Source: Conoideocrella luteorostrata
Lineage: Eukaryota > Ascomycota > Sordariomycetes > Hypocreales > Clavicipitaceae
Direction: 5' to 3'
Assembly (NCBI GenBank): GCA_032433595.1
Contig: JASWJB010000227.1
Span: forward strand, 1 to 64,000
Length of the DNA: 64,000 bases
Under the pieces are notes generated by a model. The model had not been told where the DNA came from and did no database searches. It was given only the letters and a program-made list of their open reading frames with translations. The position numbers were made by a program, and so were the translations under genes. This document shows positions 34,228-46,700 of this stretch, in pieces. Numbering within the stretch: position 1 is the stretch's first letter; each line of letters begins with the position of its first letter.

Positions 34228-37200
34228 ACTACTTACTAGATGAACCAAGTTGAACAAGTCCAAAAAGAAAAGTTGATACAAAATGACTTCCAAGAAGACC
34301 CCAAGAATCACGGAATGTATATCCCCAAGTTGAATCAAAATAGAGTGTCAAAATGCTGAATAAACGAGGAGAAAAACATACAGGATCGGACAGCTGACAA
34401 GGACGGCGCAGGTGTAAAGAGGGAAGTAGCAGTTGGTGTTGGTGCAAATTACCGCAGAACACCTGCCTTAAGAATCGAATGAGATTGAGAACATTCAACG
34501 AACCAATGGCGTGTCCCTGATTTTGGGACACGGAAACAGAGCGATGACCTGCTAATAATTTATGGATTTACATTGGCGATGAAGCCATCGCTTGGGCTAT
34601 TTGGAATTATTTTAGCATGCCAACCTGCAAATCTCGTCACACCAAGATTCATCCGATTCGTCCAAAACTGTTATTTGCATTTTCTTGTGTATGCGGAGTT
34701 ACCGACGATCTTGAGATAGAAGCAGATATGAGCTCGTATTCGATCGGTCGTTCGACTAATACAGGGTTACGCAACATACTGCATGTTGCTTGCAACCAAT
34801 CGATAGTTCGGACTTGTCTGCGACTCAGTATACCGAGTGGCTTGATCCAGCCCACAATGCATCATATACCGGCTGTTCAGCTATCTTCATCCCGTATGCA
34901 TCGGAAGACGATGATAAGAACGGCATGCAGCGATCCAACATACCTCGCCCGACGAAGCTTTCCAACGCCATCGCCACCTAGCTCAAGCTCATCTCCCAAG
35001 CCGGAAGATGAGAAGTCAGTCAATGGGGGCAGCACTGCTACTTCAAGTAGTCTCTCACTTAGATTCATCTTGCGGATCGTGGTTTGGCAACAAGTTCATG
35101 CTGGCTGTCTCAGACGCACATGGCGATTTCGTCGTGCAACCAGGGCCGGAAGCCGTAACACGATTGCCTTTCATGGTAAAGAAACAGCAAAGACACAGAT
35201 GTGCTGACCCTCAGGATAGATATTAGCGGGAGAGTGGCACCTTGAGGGAAACTGAGATGGGTTTATCTTAATCGACAGTATATGGAGACGAGCACACAAT
35301 TCACATTAGCTGGAGGCATTATCCGACCCAAATTCATCCAAAGAGTTTGGTATCTTGATATCCAGCTCACAATCAGTATTTGCAGCACAGTGGCTTAAGA
35401 AACTCTGCGCTCCGACTTGGACGTCACGATGACGACACCGGAGCTAACACAAAACAACAGACTACCAAGACTCTGTGTCACATTAGATTTTCGGGAATTT
35501 GCGAGACGGTGGACCAATAGTGTGCATTTTCAGACTTCGTACAGTAACCAACCCTTCCAGAATGTGATATGGCAAGGCTACGCACAGCAATATGTTCCTC
35601 AACGGCCCCCGCCCATCATTTCCGGCGCTCGATATCTGCTAATAACCCGTCCGAGTACAACTGGAGAAGGCTCAAGGTCAAGATAGAAATGTCTAAGCAC
35701 ACTGTCACGATGCATGAAGTCTTGATATCAGATGCTGATAGTGTGGTTGTACGTCATCGATGCAAGATAAAAGCGTGTATGTAGAGTCGACAGTGTATCT
35801 CACGTCCTCGGCCAAAATACAATGAGCGTAATAACGAGCTGTATATCATCGGCACTTGTTTATTTCATTAGTTTGATATAAACGTCAGACCGAAAGTCCT
35901 GCTCCTTCTAGTCTGTAGTGTTATCGAGAAAAGGACTGCCAAGATGTTAGGACGAAACTTGTAATTTACTTCCATACGTCCGCAACAGCTTCCTCTCGGG
36001 CCAATTAGCCGGATCTTCAATGTAAATGTCCAGTGGTGTTCAGTCGGGTCACGCCACTCCCAAGCCGCACACACCCCAGTTGAGAAATTTCTTCTTCCTC
36101 TCGTTTTTCTTCTTTGCCCTGTTGAAAAATTTGAGTCTTTCTTATGGAGTACTAAATAAGGAGTTATTTTGGTTTTCTTTTTCTCCTGTCTCAGTTTTGG
36201 ATCTCGTCTCCACACGGCGAGCAGCCGCCATGTAGTAAGCCATGGCTGGCTGGTAGGCGGATGGAGCCCACGGGCGTGCGCACAAAAATGTTATGTTTTC
36301 ATCAGGGGGGGTTATTACTGATTATTTGGTACGAGCTGCACGTCATGGTCCGTAAATGACACGGGGCTTGTGAAGGGCGGCCGAGATTACAATATGTGGG
36401 CATAACAGCATCATTGGCCCATCATAGCGAGGGCGTTTACTTCACCGTGTTAGGTAGGAAGTAGGAACCAAGGTCGATGAAGTCATTAGATGTGATTGGG
36501 AATTTCACTAATGCACAATTGATAGGAGTAGAAGGCAGTTGGGTTCTTCGGATCGTCGCTGGAGAACAAATTCATCTGAATCATTTTTGTCTTCGATATA
36601 AGGGTGTTCGGTGTAGCAAAACCCCATGCATCACCTCCAAGCTGATTAATTCGTAGGGACCACGTGTGAGCGGCAGAGCACCGGCACCGCACCTGCGATG
36701 AAAGCCTCCCAGTAGATGCAGTACCTGCATCCAGTAGCCAATCTGCATGGAGTCACATGAAAATATGCAAGCACCCGCGCTCACCAACCAGCCGGCACCG
36801 AGTATCAGTGCTACGTCCCCTGCCCTGCGCTTCCATCACATCTCGTTCACGTCGAGTCAGGGACTCAACGGCGTGCCCCCGATGAGATTATGAGCGCCGC
36901 CTTGCATGCAGACTGGGTGGGTTAAGATGGACAATGGGCTTGGACGTCATTTTTTTCTGTCAGCCACCGCGCTTAAACCCGTCGGAGTTGAACAGACAAA
37001 ACTACGGAGTAACTAGCTTGGTTCTAGGCCTTCACTGCTAAGCTCCGGACAATCTGGTTGCGTTTGTGGCATTTCTCTTCTCATTTCATCCAGGCGGTCA
37101 TGGCTAAGAAAACGGCGAGCGGCATCTAGCACCCAACGCTTCACGTAGCACCCTAGTTAGAGAGTCTCCATCTGCTACCGGTTCTGGGGTACCGAGGCGG

Positions 37201-37786
37201 TGATCTTGACATGGGTACGTACTAGTATGCACTTTTCTCCGTGCATCCTGAGTGCTAAACGGAATGGCACTTCATCATCCATTGTTTGGTACACAACGAC
37301 GCGATGGCACTTTGAAGACGACTTGACGTACTCCGTACTAGTACTGCAACATGCAACTCAATAGTTTGTTGCTCGGCACATCGCACATGGGACCAAGGCA
37401 TCCGGGTGAGACATGGGTCCCAATAGTCCGTATTGGGGGGATGTTTGTGCGGAGAAGTCTCTCCCTGTTCTTCTTGACTCTTCTGGTCTTACTGTAGTTA
37501 CGGTGTACGGTGTACATACGACCTACCGATCTGGAAATCCAATAAATACGCAAACAGCATTGGGCATGAAGAGAACCTTGCTTCTGTCGTCAGCGGGAAG
37601 AGCCCCAGCTAATGCATGGAAGCGGGCCACGTTAAATTGCATATTTGTGGGATGATGCATCCAAGCAAACAGCCATGACAGCCTCGTGATGGACGATGCA
37701 GAACTATCGCCCAGTTGTTGTCTCCCACGATGAGCGGCAAGTACTCCGTAAAAACGTTTGATTTGCTTGACTTGCCTGACTAGTAA

Positions 37787-37806
37787 GCAGCAGCAGCAGC
37801 AGCAGC
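37787..37806. repeat. (GCA)n microsatellite
   Basis: Twenty bases of uninterrupted GCA repeat in non-coding sequence. Confidence 0.9.
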
Positions 37807-39597
37807 GGTTGGAGCCTGGCATGGACGGCGGCTAGCAGCTTTAAATTAGCGCCTCTGCCAACCCTTTAGCTTCGTCTGTGTGGTGATGCTGTTGCTGGTA
37901 GTTCATCTCCGCTCTTGACAATGTGATTGTATAGCAGTTCCTCCGGACGGAGCACAACTATTCCGGCACAGTATTGCATGTACGGAGAACGCCGTTCACC
38001 TCGAGAACCCCGTAACTAGTCAGGCTCACCACCATCGGGAATACAATGCGGAAAGCCGTGCCATCTGTCCAAGAAAGAAAGAAAGAAGCAAGACCCCGGC
38101 GACCAACATGGCAAGCCTCCCCTAGCTCACCTGCCAGATGTCTCACACTAGTCAGCAAACCAGACGAAATACTGGTTAACTACTCCGTACTGCTCAGTAC
38201 CTAAGTAACTGGTCAAGTATTTTTTTTGTGCTCAATTTGGCGGACCAGACCGCGCAGCCTTCATGTGAAAATTCGTGTTGTGCAGGTGGCGTTGCGGATG
38301 CCTGGATATTGATTCACCAGTGTTAGGATGTCGACCCTTTTTCTTGTGACTAAATTTTAGAGTTCATCCCATGTATGCTGTGCAACGGTGAAGCCTTATT
38401 TTTTGAGTTTGCTGTCCCGGTGTGATGAGCCGATAGCCATAGACAGCGTCATGAGCGATCAGACCTGCCGGTTCGATCCGTACGATAATAACAAGAACCT
38501 GGATGGACCGGGGGGTACACCTGGCAGACTGGATATAGAGCAAAGGCACTGCTAATGTTGACTGGCATTAGCCGGGAATAATACGAAGTCCTACAAGACT
38601 GATATTGCACCAGGAGATGCAAGGCAAGGAGGGACTGTACATGCAATACGGAGGACGCTCTCATTTGTCTGCCAGGCTACACTCGCCTTCACCGGATCCA
38701 GACCTGAACTTGTTCCTGGAATTATGGACTCTGGTAGTATCGTGGAGCGGTTGAGCGGCTCCCGTCAGCTCCGCCCTGTTTGTTTGCTTCTTGACAAGCT
38801 TGGTATCCCCTTTTCTGGGGGGCTACGCAGCTCCATCTCGTCCCATCCAGACAAAACGGCCAATCGGGTGTAACTCTGGTCTGGTCTTGATGGTAGGTTC
38901 CACGGTCACGGGCCTCGTGCTAATATTTCACTCCGGCATATTGGATTTACGGAGCATAGCATGTGCAGCTGCGTACGGAGTACTAGCTAGTACGTTGATA
39001 AACCAGCTAACTAACTAACTGCGGAGTAAGTGACCAGTAGCTCCTGTTTGCAGTGGGGGCTTGTCAACCTCATTCATGGAGCATAGGCACCGTGATGCCT
39101 CTACTATCACGATCCCATCGTCTATCGAGGCCGACCCTTGCCTACCCTTGAATGCCTCCCTCGAATGACATTGCTTTCTAGTCCGTACCGGGACTCCATT
39201 ATTGTATGGGGAATCTAGCTCACCCCCCAGCGGTGACTGTTGTCGTCGCATCAAATTTGGCCAACTCCATTCTCGGGGTCCCTCGTGTTGTGGTACAAGG
39301 CCCTACGACAGCCTGGTTTGGCCAATGACATGTTCCTGCTGCTACATCTGTCCAAAGAAAAGTAGGGTAAAATGGATCTTGTTATTACGGCTGGGACAGC
39401 TGCATGCATGAGCGGGTTCAACCACCAAGGCGGGCCGGAAGCAAGCGTGCATTCCTCCAATCTGTGCCCATGCATGGCCCAGATGAGGCTGGGTCCAAGC
39501 CCAAGAGAAATTGTGATGACAAGAAAGGAATTCCCTTTTCAGGGGAGACTGACAAAAGTTGAACTTGAGAGTGTGGTCCAATCTCTGCTGATGAATG

Positions 39598-39606
39598 TTA
39601 TATAAG
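39598..39606 (+). promoter_or_regulatory. TATA box of the secreted Cys-rich protein gene
   Basis: TTATATAAG lies about 210 bp upstream of the ATG at 39817 and is followed by a CT-rich stretch from about 39635, typical of strongly expressed filamentous-fungal genes with a leader of roughly 180 nt. Confidence 0.6.
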
Positions 39607-39816
39607 TCGAGGCCTGAGCCTCAGTTTCGTAGTCCTCTTCTGCTCTTCTCTCCAGCCTCAAGACAAACTCAACCCAGCAGCTCTATAATCCACCCTCGAA
39701 CGCCTTCTCGGCTTCGTCATTCACTCTTTTTAATAAACCCAATCACTCGTTTGTCGTAACTGACCTATACGCTCTTTTCCACGCTGCCCGTCTTGTAGAA
39801 AGCACATCACATCAAA

Positions 39817-40722
39817 ATGCGTTTCATCACTGCTCTCGCTGGCTTCGCCGGCATCACCTCCGCCACCCTCCTCGGTGTTGGTGCCAACGTCAACGCCGAC
39901 GTTGAGGTTGCTCACATCGCCGAAGCCAAGGTCGATGTCGGCGTCGACCTCGAGGTCGCTCGCAGCAAGCACCACGGCTTCAAGTGCCCCAAGTCCATGA
40001 GCTACTGCCCCTGGACCAAGGCCTGTGCCTGCCCTCCCGGCCAGGAGCTCGACCTCGATATCAACATTTGCGTCGGCGATATCCTTCAAGGTGCTTGGCC
40101 CGAGCCTGACATCAGTGTCTATGCCACGGTCGATGTCGAGCTGAGCACATTCTGCGCTGCCTCGCCCACCAAGATCGTCAAGTACAACCCTCACCACGAG
40201 TACTGCCAGGCCAGCCTCCTGACTGTCACTTTCTGCGCCTCTGCCGACATCGAGCTCGAGATTGCTGCCGAGGTCGAGATCGACATCAACGCCAACATCT
40301 CTGCTGACTTGAAGAATGTCTGCGCCGGCCTGCACGGCCTCTACCTCGAGAGCGTCGTTGATGCTGTCATTGCCTTCAACACTGATATCCTTGGTCTTGC
40401 TACCATCGAGGCTGACGTCGACGCTAGCCTGTCTGTTGGTCTGCGTAAGATCATCAAGGGCCTCACTTGCAAGCTCGGCCTCGGCAAGTGCCACTACGAC
40501 TGTGTCTCTTACTGCACCTCAGGCTGTAAGAACTACATCGATGTTGATGCCAAGATTGGTGCCCACCTCCACGGCCTCGTTGGCTTCTGCATCCTGCCCA
40601 AGGTTATCCTCACCATCAACGCTGCCAAGCACATCGTCGCTCACGTTGTCGACGGTCTGCTGTGCCTTGTCGGCGGCATCATCAAGACTGTCCTGTCTTC
40701 TTTCGACTGCCACTGTCACTAA
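39817..40722 (+). CDS. Secreted cysteine-rich protein of unknown function
   Basis: Intronless, 301 aa. The N-terminus MRFITALAGFAGITSATLLG is a signal peptide with likely cleavage near residue 17-20. The mature chain has 18 cysteines, an even number consistent with disulfides, in groups: four in the first loop (KCPKSMSYCPWTKACACPPG), a CxxxC-like set DCVSYCTSGC near 230, and a terminal DCHCH. Between them run alternating acidic/hydrophobic stretches such as ADVEVAHIAEAKVDVGVDLE and IELEIAAEVEIDINANISAD, which suggest amphipathic beta strands. C-terminal hydrophobic segments (HIVAHVVDGLLCLVGGIIK) could be membrane-active or packed in the fold. Codon use is strongly biased to C-ending codons, unlike its neighbours, which points to high expression. 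I do not recognise the family; possible roles are surface protein or secreted effector. Confidence 0.88.
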   Translation: MRFITALAGFAGITSATLLGVGANVNADVEVAHIAEAKVDVGVDLEVARSKHHGFKCPKSMSYCPWTKACACPPGQELDLDINICVGDILQGAWPEPDISVYATVDVELSTFCAASPTKIVKYNPHHEYCQASLLTVTFCASADIELEIAAEVEIDINANISADLKNVCAGLHGLYLESVVDAVIAFNTDILGLATIEADVDASLSVGLRKIIKGLTCKLGLGKCHYDCVSYCTSGCKNYIDVDAKIGAHLHGLVGFCILPKVILTINAAKHIVAHVVDGLLCLVGGIIKTVLSSFDCHCH

Positions 40723-41073
40723 GCAACTTTTAGTCTGAAGTATTTCTTACCTGGTATGGCTGGGTGGATAGCTTCTTTAAAGTAGAATGAGAAGGGATGT
40801 GGCGGGATCGATCTAGCGTTTGCGTCCACTAATGTCTTTGGCGTCGGTAATGTCTGCATGATGTAAATACTTATTTTTCTTTGACTATAATAGTCTACAT
40901 AATTATAATATACCGACCATGGATAACATGCTTCTTGTCTCTTCCTGTGATGGCTTTTAATTCATGCTTAAATGAATGTTGGTGGTAACGCCTTGTCAAC
41001 GCAGAGTTGTGAAGTACGGTATGATGAGAATGATGAAATTACCATACAAACACTACAATCAACAGCGCCTGCA
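40723..41073. other. Convergent 3' flanks
   Basis: Short AT-rich intergenic stretch between convergent genes. The last exon of the minus-strand hypothetical gene may extend into it (see that entry). Confidence 0.5.
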
Positions 41074-42370
41074 TTACGCACATGCTGATACAGTAATAGT
41101 CGGCTTACCGAGTGAATCCACCATAAACTGACTGAACGACTCATCATCATTATCATCCGTCAAAAATGTCCTGTCGTCCGTCTCCGGCGGTAGATCCGAG
41201 TACAACCCCTTGCCTGCCTTCGGCCAGGTAGGCGGAAGAACCTCCTTCTCACCGTGTTTTTCCTCTTCAGCTGCCGGGATACCCTCTCCATTTTGCGTGA
41301 GAATCAGCCGCTTAAGCCCCTTCTTCTCATGCTTCTGCCGTTGCCGTGCTTTCGGGTTCAGCAATGTGTGGCCATGCCTAGGTTTTCCCGCTGGACGACC
41401 ACCCTGGAAATCAGAGGCTAGTTGGAGTTCTGAAGAGCGATGGACCGACTTTGCCCAGTCTGGTGAGTCAAATATCGGCAGGTCTGGATGCCTTTTCGAC
41501 ACGGAAACCATGATGTCTGCCAGAAGCTGTGGATGCAGCTGATCGCAAAAAGAGAGAATGTTGAGAAGATCCGTTCTTTTCTTTTGCATGAAATACTGGG
41601 TACGCTTGAAGACAGTGAACATAAGCCCTTGCGAAAGCGATATGGGATTGTGTTGGGTGTGTGTCACTTACAACAAGATCAGACGCCTGCCCGGCATAAT
41701 AGCCTACTAGTTCTGGTTTTGCGGGAGTTATGTCACCGGCTAAAGGAAACATAATTTGCTGTCGATCTGTTTCGATTGAAGTAGCTTGTGAATGACTGAG
41801 GGGTTGCTTGGAGCTCTGCAAAGCAGCCTTCGGATCATCATTGCTCAAGTGTGCGGATGAATGTAGAGGCGTAACAACTGGAGGGCGCGGAGACAATGTT
41901 GCGGGGAATGATATTGTGCTTTGCGTAAAGTCGGGAACTTCAGAATCTAAGCCGCGCTTGCGTTTGAGACAAGAGGACACTGCGGCAATTTGGTCCTGGT
42001 AGGTTTGTGACGAGACCATACAGGTTGGGAGGGGAATTGTTGAGTCATCGGCGGACACTGATTTCTCTTCTCCTCTAGATGAATCGTGCCGCATTCCCAT
42101 GCCCGATGAAGCCTCGTCTCCTATGATTGGCTTACTATTGTCACTCATGCCGTGAATTCGACTTAGAATGAGCTGCGCTGACTCCGCGAATTGTGGCACG
42201 TATGTACTGCTCCGGGTTGCCCCATCAGCAGCCACATTTCCTGTAGCCGTCGGCGCTGCCTGTTCGCCATTGGGGCTGCCTGTGCCCGGCAGATACAAAG
42301 CAGAATCAGCGACCATGATGCTGTCGCCTACGCGGCTGTCTTCAGATCGGAACCTAGGTGTAGAGGCCAT
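41074..42370 (-). CDS. Hypothetical basic, low-complexity protein (probably nuclear)
   Basis: Two exons (42370-41672 and 41604-41074) with a 67-nt intron (GTAAGT...TTCAAG) give 409 aa. The first 230 residues are Ser/Pro/Thr-rich and look disordered, with a nuclear-localisation-like KRKRG near 138. The second exon has an ordered-looking helix RTDLLNILSFCDQLHPQLLA, then HPDLPIFDSPDW, a very basic stretch GRPAGKPRHGHTLLNPKARQ ... KHEKKGLKRL and an acidic end LPPETDDRTFLTDDNDDESF followed by SQFMVDSLG. A possible further intron at GGTAAGCC (donor near 41106) could give a different C-terminus reaching 40968. I do not recognise the family. Confidence 0.65.
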
Positions 42371-42673
42371 GTCGTAACTATCTTGATGCCAAGCATCGAA
42401 ATCCCACCAAATGCTATCGCCTGGCAGCGTGGTTTGATCTTCGGGGAATCAGATATGGAATAAGTGCCGGTCAATTGAGTCGCTAAAATTTTAATGCCTG
42501 AGTTTTCTTTGTTCTAGAAAAAAGATGCTTGAATATTAAGGGCAAGCCACGGCAACCAGGTGAATCAGGGAAAAGAGACATCACGTGACGACAGGGTGCC
42601 TTGCATCGTGTCACTGACCGAATTGGTACAATATTTTCATGATTAATTTGCCAAATTCAGACGTGTATATATT
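42371..42673. other. Intergenic, no gene seen
   Basis: Promoter of the hypothetical minus-strand gene and 3' flank of the CoA-transferase gene. It includes a CACGTGA box at about 42582. Confidence 0.5.
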
Positions 42674-44274
42674 CTACCTAACTACTCCTTGCTCTTTTAA
42701 TGTAGAAATATCGGACTTGCTTAAACCGAGATGCTCCGCCAGCACCTCGTCAGTGTGTTGCCCTAGTGTAGGAGGTACAGAGCGGATAGAAGGTTGCGTT
42801 TCGGAGAATTTGACTGGGGTGTTGACCATTTTGATCGGACCGCAGGCTTCGTGATCCATTTCTACAACCATGTTACGTGCTTTTGTGTGCTCGTGATTCA
42901 ATGTGGCTTGCACATCGTTGACAGCAGCATACGGCAGACCCTTGCCCTCGAAGGTCTGGAGCCACTCCTCGGTCGTCTTCTGCTGGGAGACTGATTCAAT
43001 CATAGCCTCCAACTCGTCACGGTTGGCAACCCTGTCGGCATTTGTCTTGAATTTAGCGTCACCCTTCCACTCCGGCTTGCCAAGACCGTCGGCCAGAACA
43101 CCAAATAGCCGATCGTTCCCACCACCAAAGAGGATATCACCGTCTTTGGTCTTGAAAGACCTGTAGGGGACAATTGAGGCTGTGTAATTGTGAGCTGACA
43201 GGTAGAAAAATATAGAGCAAGGACTGGCGCGGAGACTTACGGTGCGCTGTGCCCCATCTGCCGGTATCCTTCTTGCCACTAATGAGGCAGCTACTAGCAA
43301 TGTTGGCCAATGTAGCTGTTTGGCAATCACTCAGGGCTACGTCGATGTGCTGGCCCTTTCCGGTCTTGGCTCTGCCTAGCAGTGCAGCCATGATGCTGTT
43401 GCTGGTGTACAAACCTGCGGTGAGATCCGTGACAGCCACTCCAACCTTGACAGGAGGGCCGTCTCGTTGGCCGGTAATATGCATCAAACCAAATTCAGCT
43501 TCTACCATGACGTCGTAGCCAGCGCGGCTGGAGTATGGGCCAGTTTGACCATATCCAGTAATGGAAGCGTAAATGAGGCTAGGGTTGATCTTGCGCAAGG
43601 TTTCGTAATCCATCGAGTACTTCTTGAGGGTACCAGGAAGATAATTTTCAACCAGAATATCACATTTGGCAGCAAGTTTATGCAAGATGTCAACGCCTTG
43701 CTTGTGCTGGAAAGATAGTCCCAGAGACTTTTTGTTTCGGTTTGCCTGGGGCAGGTCAGTAAACGAACATTGGACCAGAACTCATGCTGAAGGGAAAGCA
43801 GATCATGTGTGAGCATACCCCCAGAAAATAAGCAGCTTCCCCAGGACCGTCTGCATTTGACTGTTCCTTGTATGTGGCATATGGAGGACCCCAAGCTCTA
43901 GTATCATCACCGCGAACGGGGTGCTCAATCTTGATGACCTCGGCACTGGTGTAAGCTGGCGATTAGCATGATTGGTGTGTACAGAGCCGCGGCAGGCAGA
44001 CGCATGTCACTCACCCCATATCGCCTAATATCTGCGTACAATAGGGCTTTCATGGACGATTTTAGTAAGATGGCAGCTACCCCAGAATGAGCGGGCGAGT
44101 GAGTGGTGCTGCAGGATCACTTACACCAGCCAAGACACGGGTCATATCCAACACGCGAACACCTTCAAGCGGTAACGGCGTCTTGGCCGGTGTGGAATAT
44201 CGCCGGATGCCATTGTAAGCAGTTGAGGGCCACAACGCAATTGCGGGACGGATACATTTGGAGATGGCAGACAT
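42674..44274 (-). CDS. Class III (CaiB/BaiF) CoA-transferase, mitochondrial; SUGCT-like
   Basis: Five exons (44274-44125, 44046-44015, 43945-43819, 43745-43241, 43179-42674) give 439 aa. Exon 2 is a 32-nt microexon. Class III CoA-transferases move CoA between carboxylic acids; closest in layout are succinyl-CoA:glutarate and formyl-CoA transferase relatives. N-terminus MSAISKCIRPAIALWPSTAY, basic and Ser-rich and ending near RRYSTP, looks like a mitochondrial presequence. Family landmarks: LEGVRVLDMTRVLAGPYCTQ (first CoA-binding segment), GDMGAEVIKIEHPVRGDDTR, FLGANRNKKSL, VENYLPGTLKKY, SLIYASITGYGQTGPYSSRA, the GKGQHIDVALSDCQ region that carries the active-site Asp in the family, and the C-terminal ATLNHEHTKARNMV. 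The exact acids used cannot be read from sequence. Confidence 0.92.
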
Positions 44275-46058
44275 TGCCAATATGTTGCACCTAAAGCACT
44301 GAGATGAAGGTTTTTCTCGTCAATGGAAGTGAGTTTGCAGGAGGAGAACGAAGGTAAGGTCGTGGTCAACTTGTAAACTGAGGACCAACCGGTTGGACAA
44401 GCTTCAGTTCAGGCTCGGTGATGGACGGACCGGAATCGGGGGCCATCGTCAGTGGGGCTCGGCTCCCCATGCCGCTGAATTCCACTGGTCTGGGGCTGCT
44501 GGCGGCGTTTAGCGGCTCCAGCCACACTGGTCACAGGGCACACTAGCTCCCCACGGCTGGAAGTATGGGGGCCCGTTCCGGGTAACTAATGGCTGTTGGA
44601 TTGGTCCACGGAGCTGCGTTTTTACTGATTGTTCTCGGTGCCTTTCTCGCCGCCCGTGAGTCGTTCTGTTACAAAGTACATGAGCGCTGCCTTCCTTCGT
44701 TTCTTTCCATGTTTGCCCACCCCACCAAAGTCTCCGGCTGCGGTCTCCGGCTGCGCACGGCTAAACCAGCAAATGGGAATAAACAGCAATTACTAGCGCC
44801 AATCAGGAGTGAAGCAAAATGCCGAGGCATTACCTATTTCTTCCGACAGCTCACTGGTAGAAGTTGGTTGATTGGCTATTTCTGCCTTTGCTATCTTATG
44901 TCTTGTTTAGGCAAGAGTTGACCTGAGCTGGGTTTCGATTTTCATATGGATGTGCACGAGGGTACTTAACCTCAGAACCATGTTCTCTTTTTTCTTCGTC
45001 AATAGTAGAAAGGGGAAGCCAAAAAAGGAAGAAAGAGGAAAAGAAAGAAGAAGTCGTGCAAAGCAATACCAGCATCTCTCTGTGTCGGTTAGGATACGCA
45101 TTGATTGGTCCGCAGTTCATTTCCCACTCGCATCTCTGTTGCCGGGAAGACCCATGCTGTCTTGCCCTGCAGGCTTTAGGTAAAGAAATACGAAGATGCA
45201 ACGACCCAGCCTCATGCGACAGATATATTCCTCGGGTGGACGTGCTGTACAACTAATAAAAGTGGACTTGTAACCCATTTGTTGTAATTTTGTTAGATGT
45301 GCGGTGTAGCACCTATTGTAAAGAGTACGGAGCACCGAGTATGTCGTTGCTCTTCCTATTATAACATAGAACGCAATCTTTTAGGAATAGTATCCCGTAT
45401 ACGGAGTATTATGATCAACATTGTTGGCATCCATCTCGGCACTCCGTAATAACAGCGTCGTCGCCAATTGCGCCTCGATGCCCACATAATGCCAGTTTCC
45501 GTCGGCTGTGCAAAACCCTGTCGTGGCGGTGTGTCAGCCCAGTTGGTAAGATGGGCTGACATCAACTTATGATAGCACACTCCGTACGGACTACGGAGTA
45601 GCAAAACCTATAATAGTAGCCAAGCCCCCGGTACTAATAGCACTCACTGTCTCACATATTTGATTAATGAAAAGTGCCAATCCATCTTTTTCGTCGTTGT
45701 ACAGTCGGCTGTGCCAAGCCAGCCCATGCTCTTGGGTCGACACTGTGGTTGGCCGTTTTAAGACCCGGGATCGTGTAGTGCTTGGCCAGGGGTCAGCGCT
45801 GCCTGTGTAATAAGCAATGGCATGGCATGGCAGATTTATAATGCTGGCCCTTGTAAAGTCACCAAATATAGATCCCTGGAACAAGATGAGGATTTCACGT
45901 AGTATTGGCCCGGTACTCTGCTCCGTAATTGATGGGTGAAATCTTACATGAGCCCGGAGTATTTACACCGCACCCCCCGCGTGCTGGTTATTGTGGATGG
46001 AAATACGTCCCTTTACCTCTTCTTTGCGTTCTGTGCAAGGCAGTTTCGTTACGACGAA
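44275..46058. other. Intergenic, no gene seen
   Basis: Short frames only. TACGGAGTA copies lie at 45400 and 45592, and a degenerate palindrome CACTCCGTACGGACTACGGA starts at 45579. No RNA gene is seen. Confidence 0.55.
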
Positions 46059-46700
46059 ATGGCACCAACGCCGGTGCTCGTTCGTAACGAGACTGAACAA
46101 GCGTCGTCGTCAAACAATCAAAGACTCTGGATAGTCATCGGCACCATCGCCGGGATATTGGTCTTGTCTGGCATCATCACAGTAATCATTGTATTATTGT
46201 TAAAGTACCGCCAACGATCCTACCTCAAAGTGCGCTCTACGGAATGGCCGCTACCGAAAATCCCATTACCAAATCGACATTCCGGACAGTCGACACGGGA
46301 GAGCCTAGAGGCTGACCACGAGCATCAAAGGCAGTACATCATTCAAAAGTCGCTGGCTGGTCGAGGTGCTTCTCACGACTCATATCCGGATAACCAGGAG
46401 CAGGTCACACAATGTATGATCCAAAAACCCGCCAACAGCCCAATGATGGTATCTGAGCCCCAAAAACACAGCACCGCTCGAGCGGCCGATGAACAAGAAG
46501 GTTGCCAAAGTGGACAGAGCGAGGCATCAAGTGCCTTGGTGAGGGACTTCAAAGAGTGGGAGGCAAAATTACGGCGGGAGGGGGGAAGATCCCTACAACG
46601 TCACCCTGGCATTGAAAACGTGTTGATGGGGATTCACACGCATCAGAGTCTAGAGTCTGAGTACTTGAAGAGAAATATTTCCTCGCTTGGAGAGCGTTGA
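46059..46700 (+). CDS. Hypothetical single-pass membrane protein
   Basis: Single exon; from the ATG at 46059 (MAPTPVLVRNETEQASSSNN) it is 213 aa. A short Ser/Asn-rich N-terminus with an NET glycosylation sequon precedes one strong transmembrane helix, LWIVIGTIAGILVLSGIITV continuing to LLLKYRQR (about residues 24-50). A long polar, Gln/Ser/Glu-rich tail follows. Positive residues right after the helix suggest the tail faces the cytosol. The frame is open upstream to 45936 through a GTG and an in-frame ATG (MSPEYLH), so a longer form is possible. This single-helix architecture is common among fungal surface sensors and unknown proteins, but no family is recognised. Confidence 0.6.
   Translation: MAPTPVLVRNETEQASSSNNQRLWIVIGTIAGILVLSGIITVIIVLLLKYRQRSYLKVRSTEWPLPKIPLPNRHSGQSTRESLEADHEHQRQYIIQKSLAGRGASHDSYPDNQEQVTQCMIQKPANSPMMVSEPQKHSTARAADEQEGCQSGQSEASSALVRDFKEWEAKLRREGGRSLQRHPGIENVLMGIHTHQSLESEYLKRNISSLGER

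Larger units (their letters stand above)
34228..39816. other. Gene-poor region, 5.6 kb
   Basis: A 196-codon plus-strand frame at 34617-35207 begins at an ATG but is Ser/Arg-rich and resembles nothing known; other frames over the same bases are similar in length, so no gene is claimed. From 36300 to 39590 there are only short frames. Exact 9-bp motif copies lie at 37003, 37329, 37742, 38181 and 38974. A (GCA)n tract is at 37787-37806 and a (GAAA)n-like tract near 38079-38095. A TATA box at 39598-39606 belongs to the gene that follows. Confidence 0.5.

Noticed and set aside
34617..35207. 196-codon plus-strand frame in the gene-poor region
   Set aside because: Ser/Arg-rich, no recognisable domain, competing frames over the same bases; kept only as a mention.
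39730..40494. 254-codon open frame antisense to the secreted Cys-rich gene
   Set aside because: It mirrors the strong C-ending codon bias of the real gene on the other strand; no motif, and the plus-strand product has a signal peptide and ordered cysteines.
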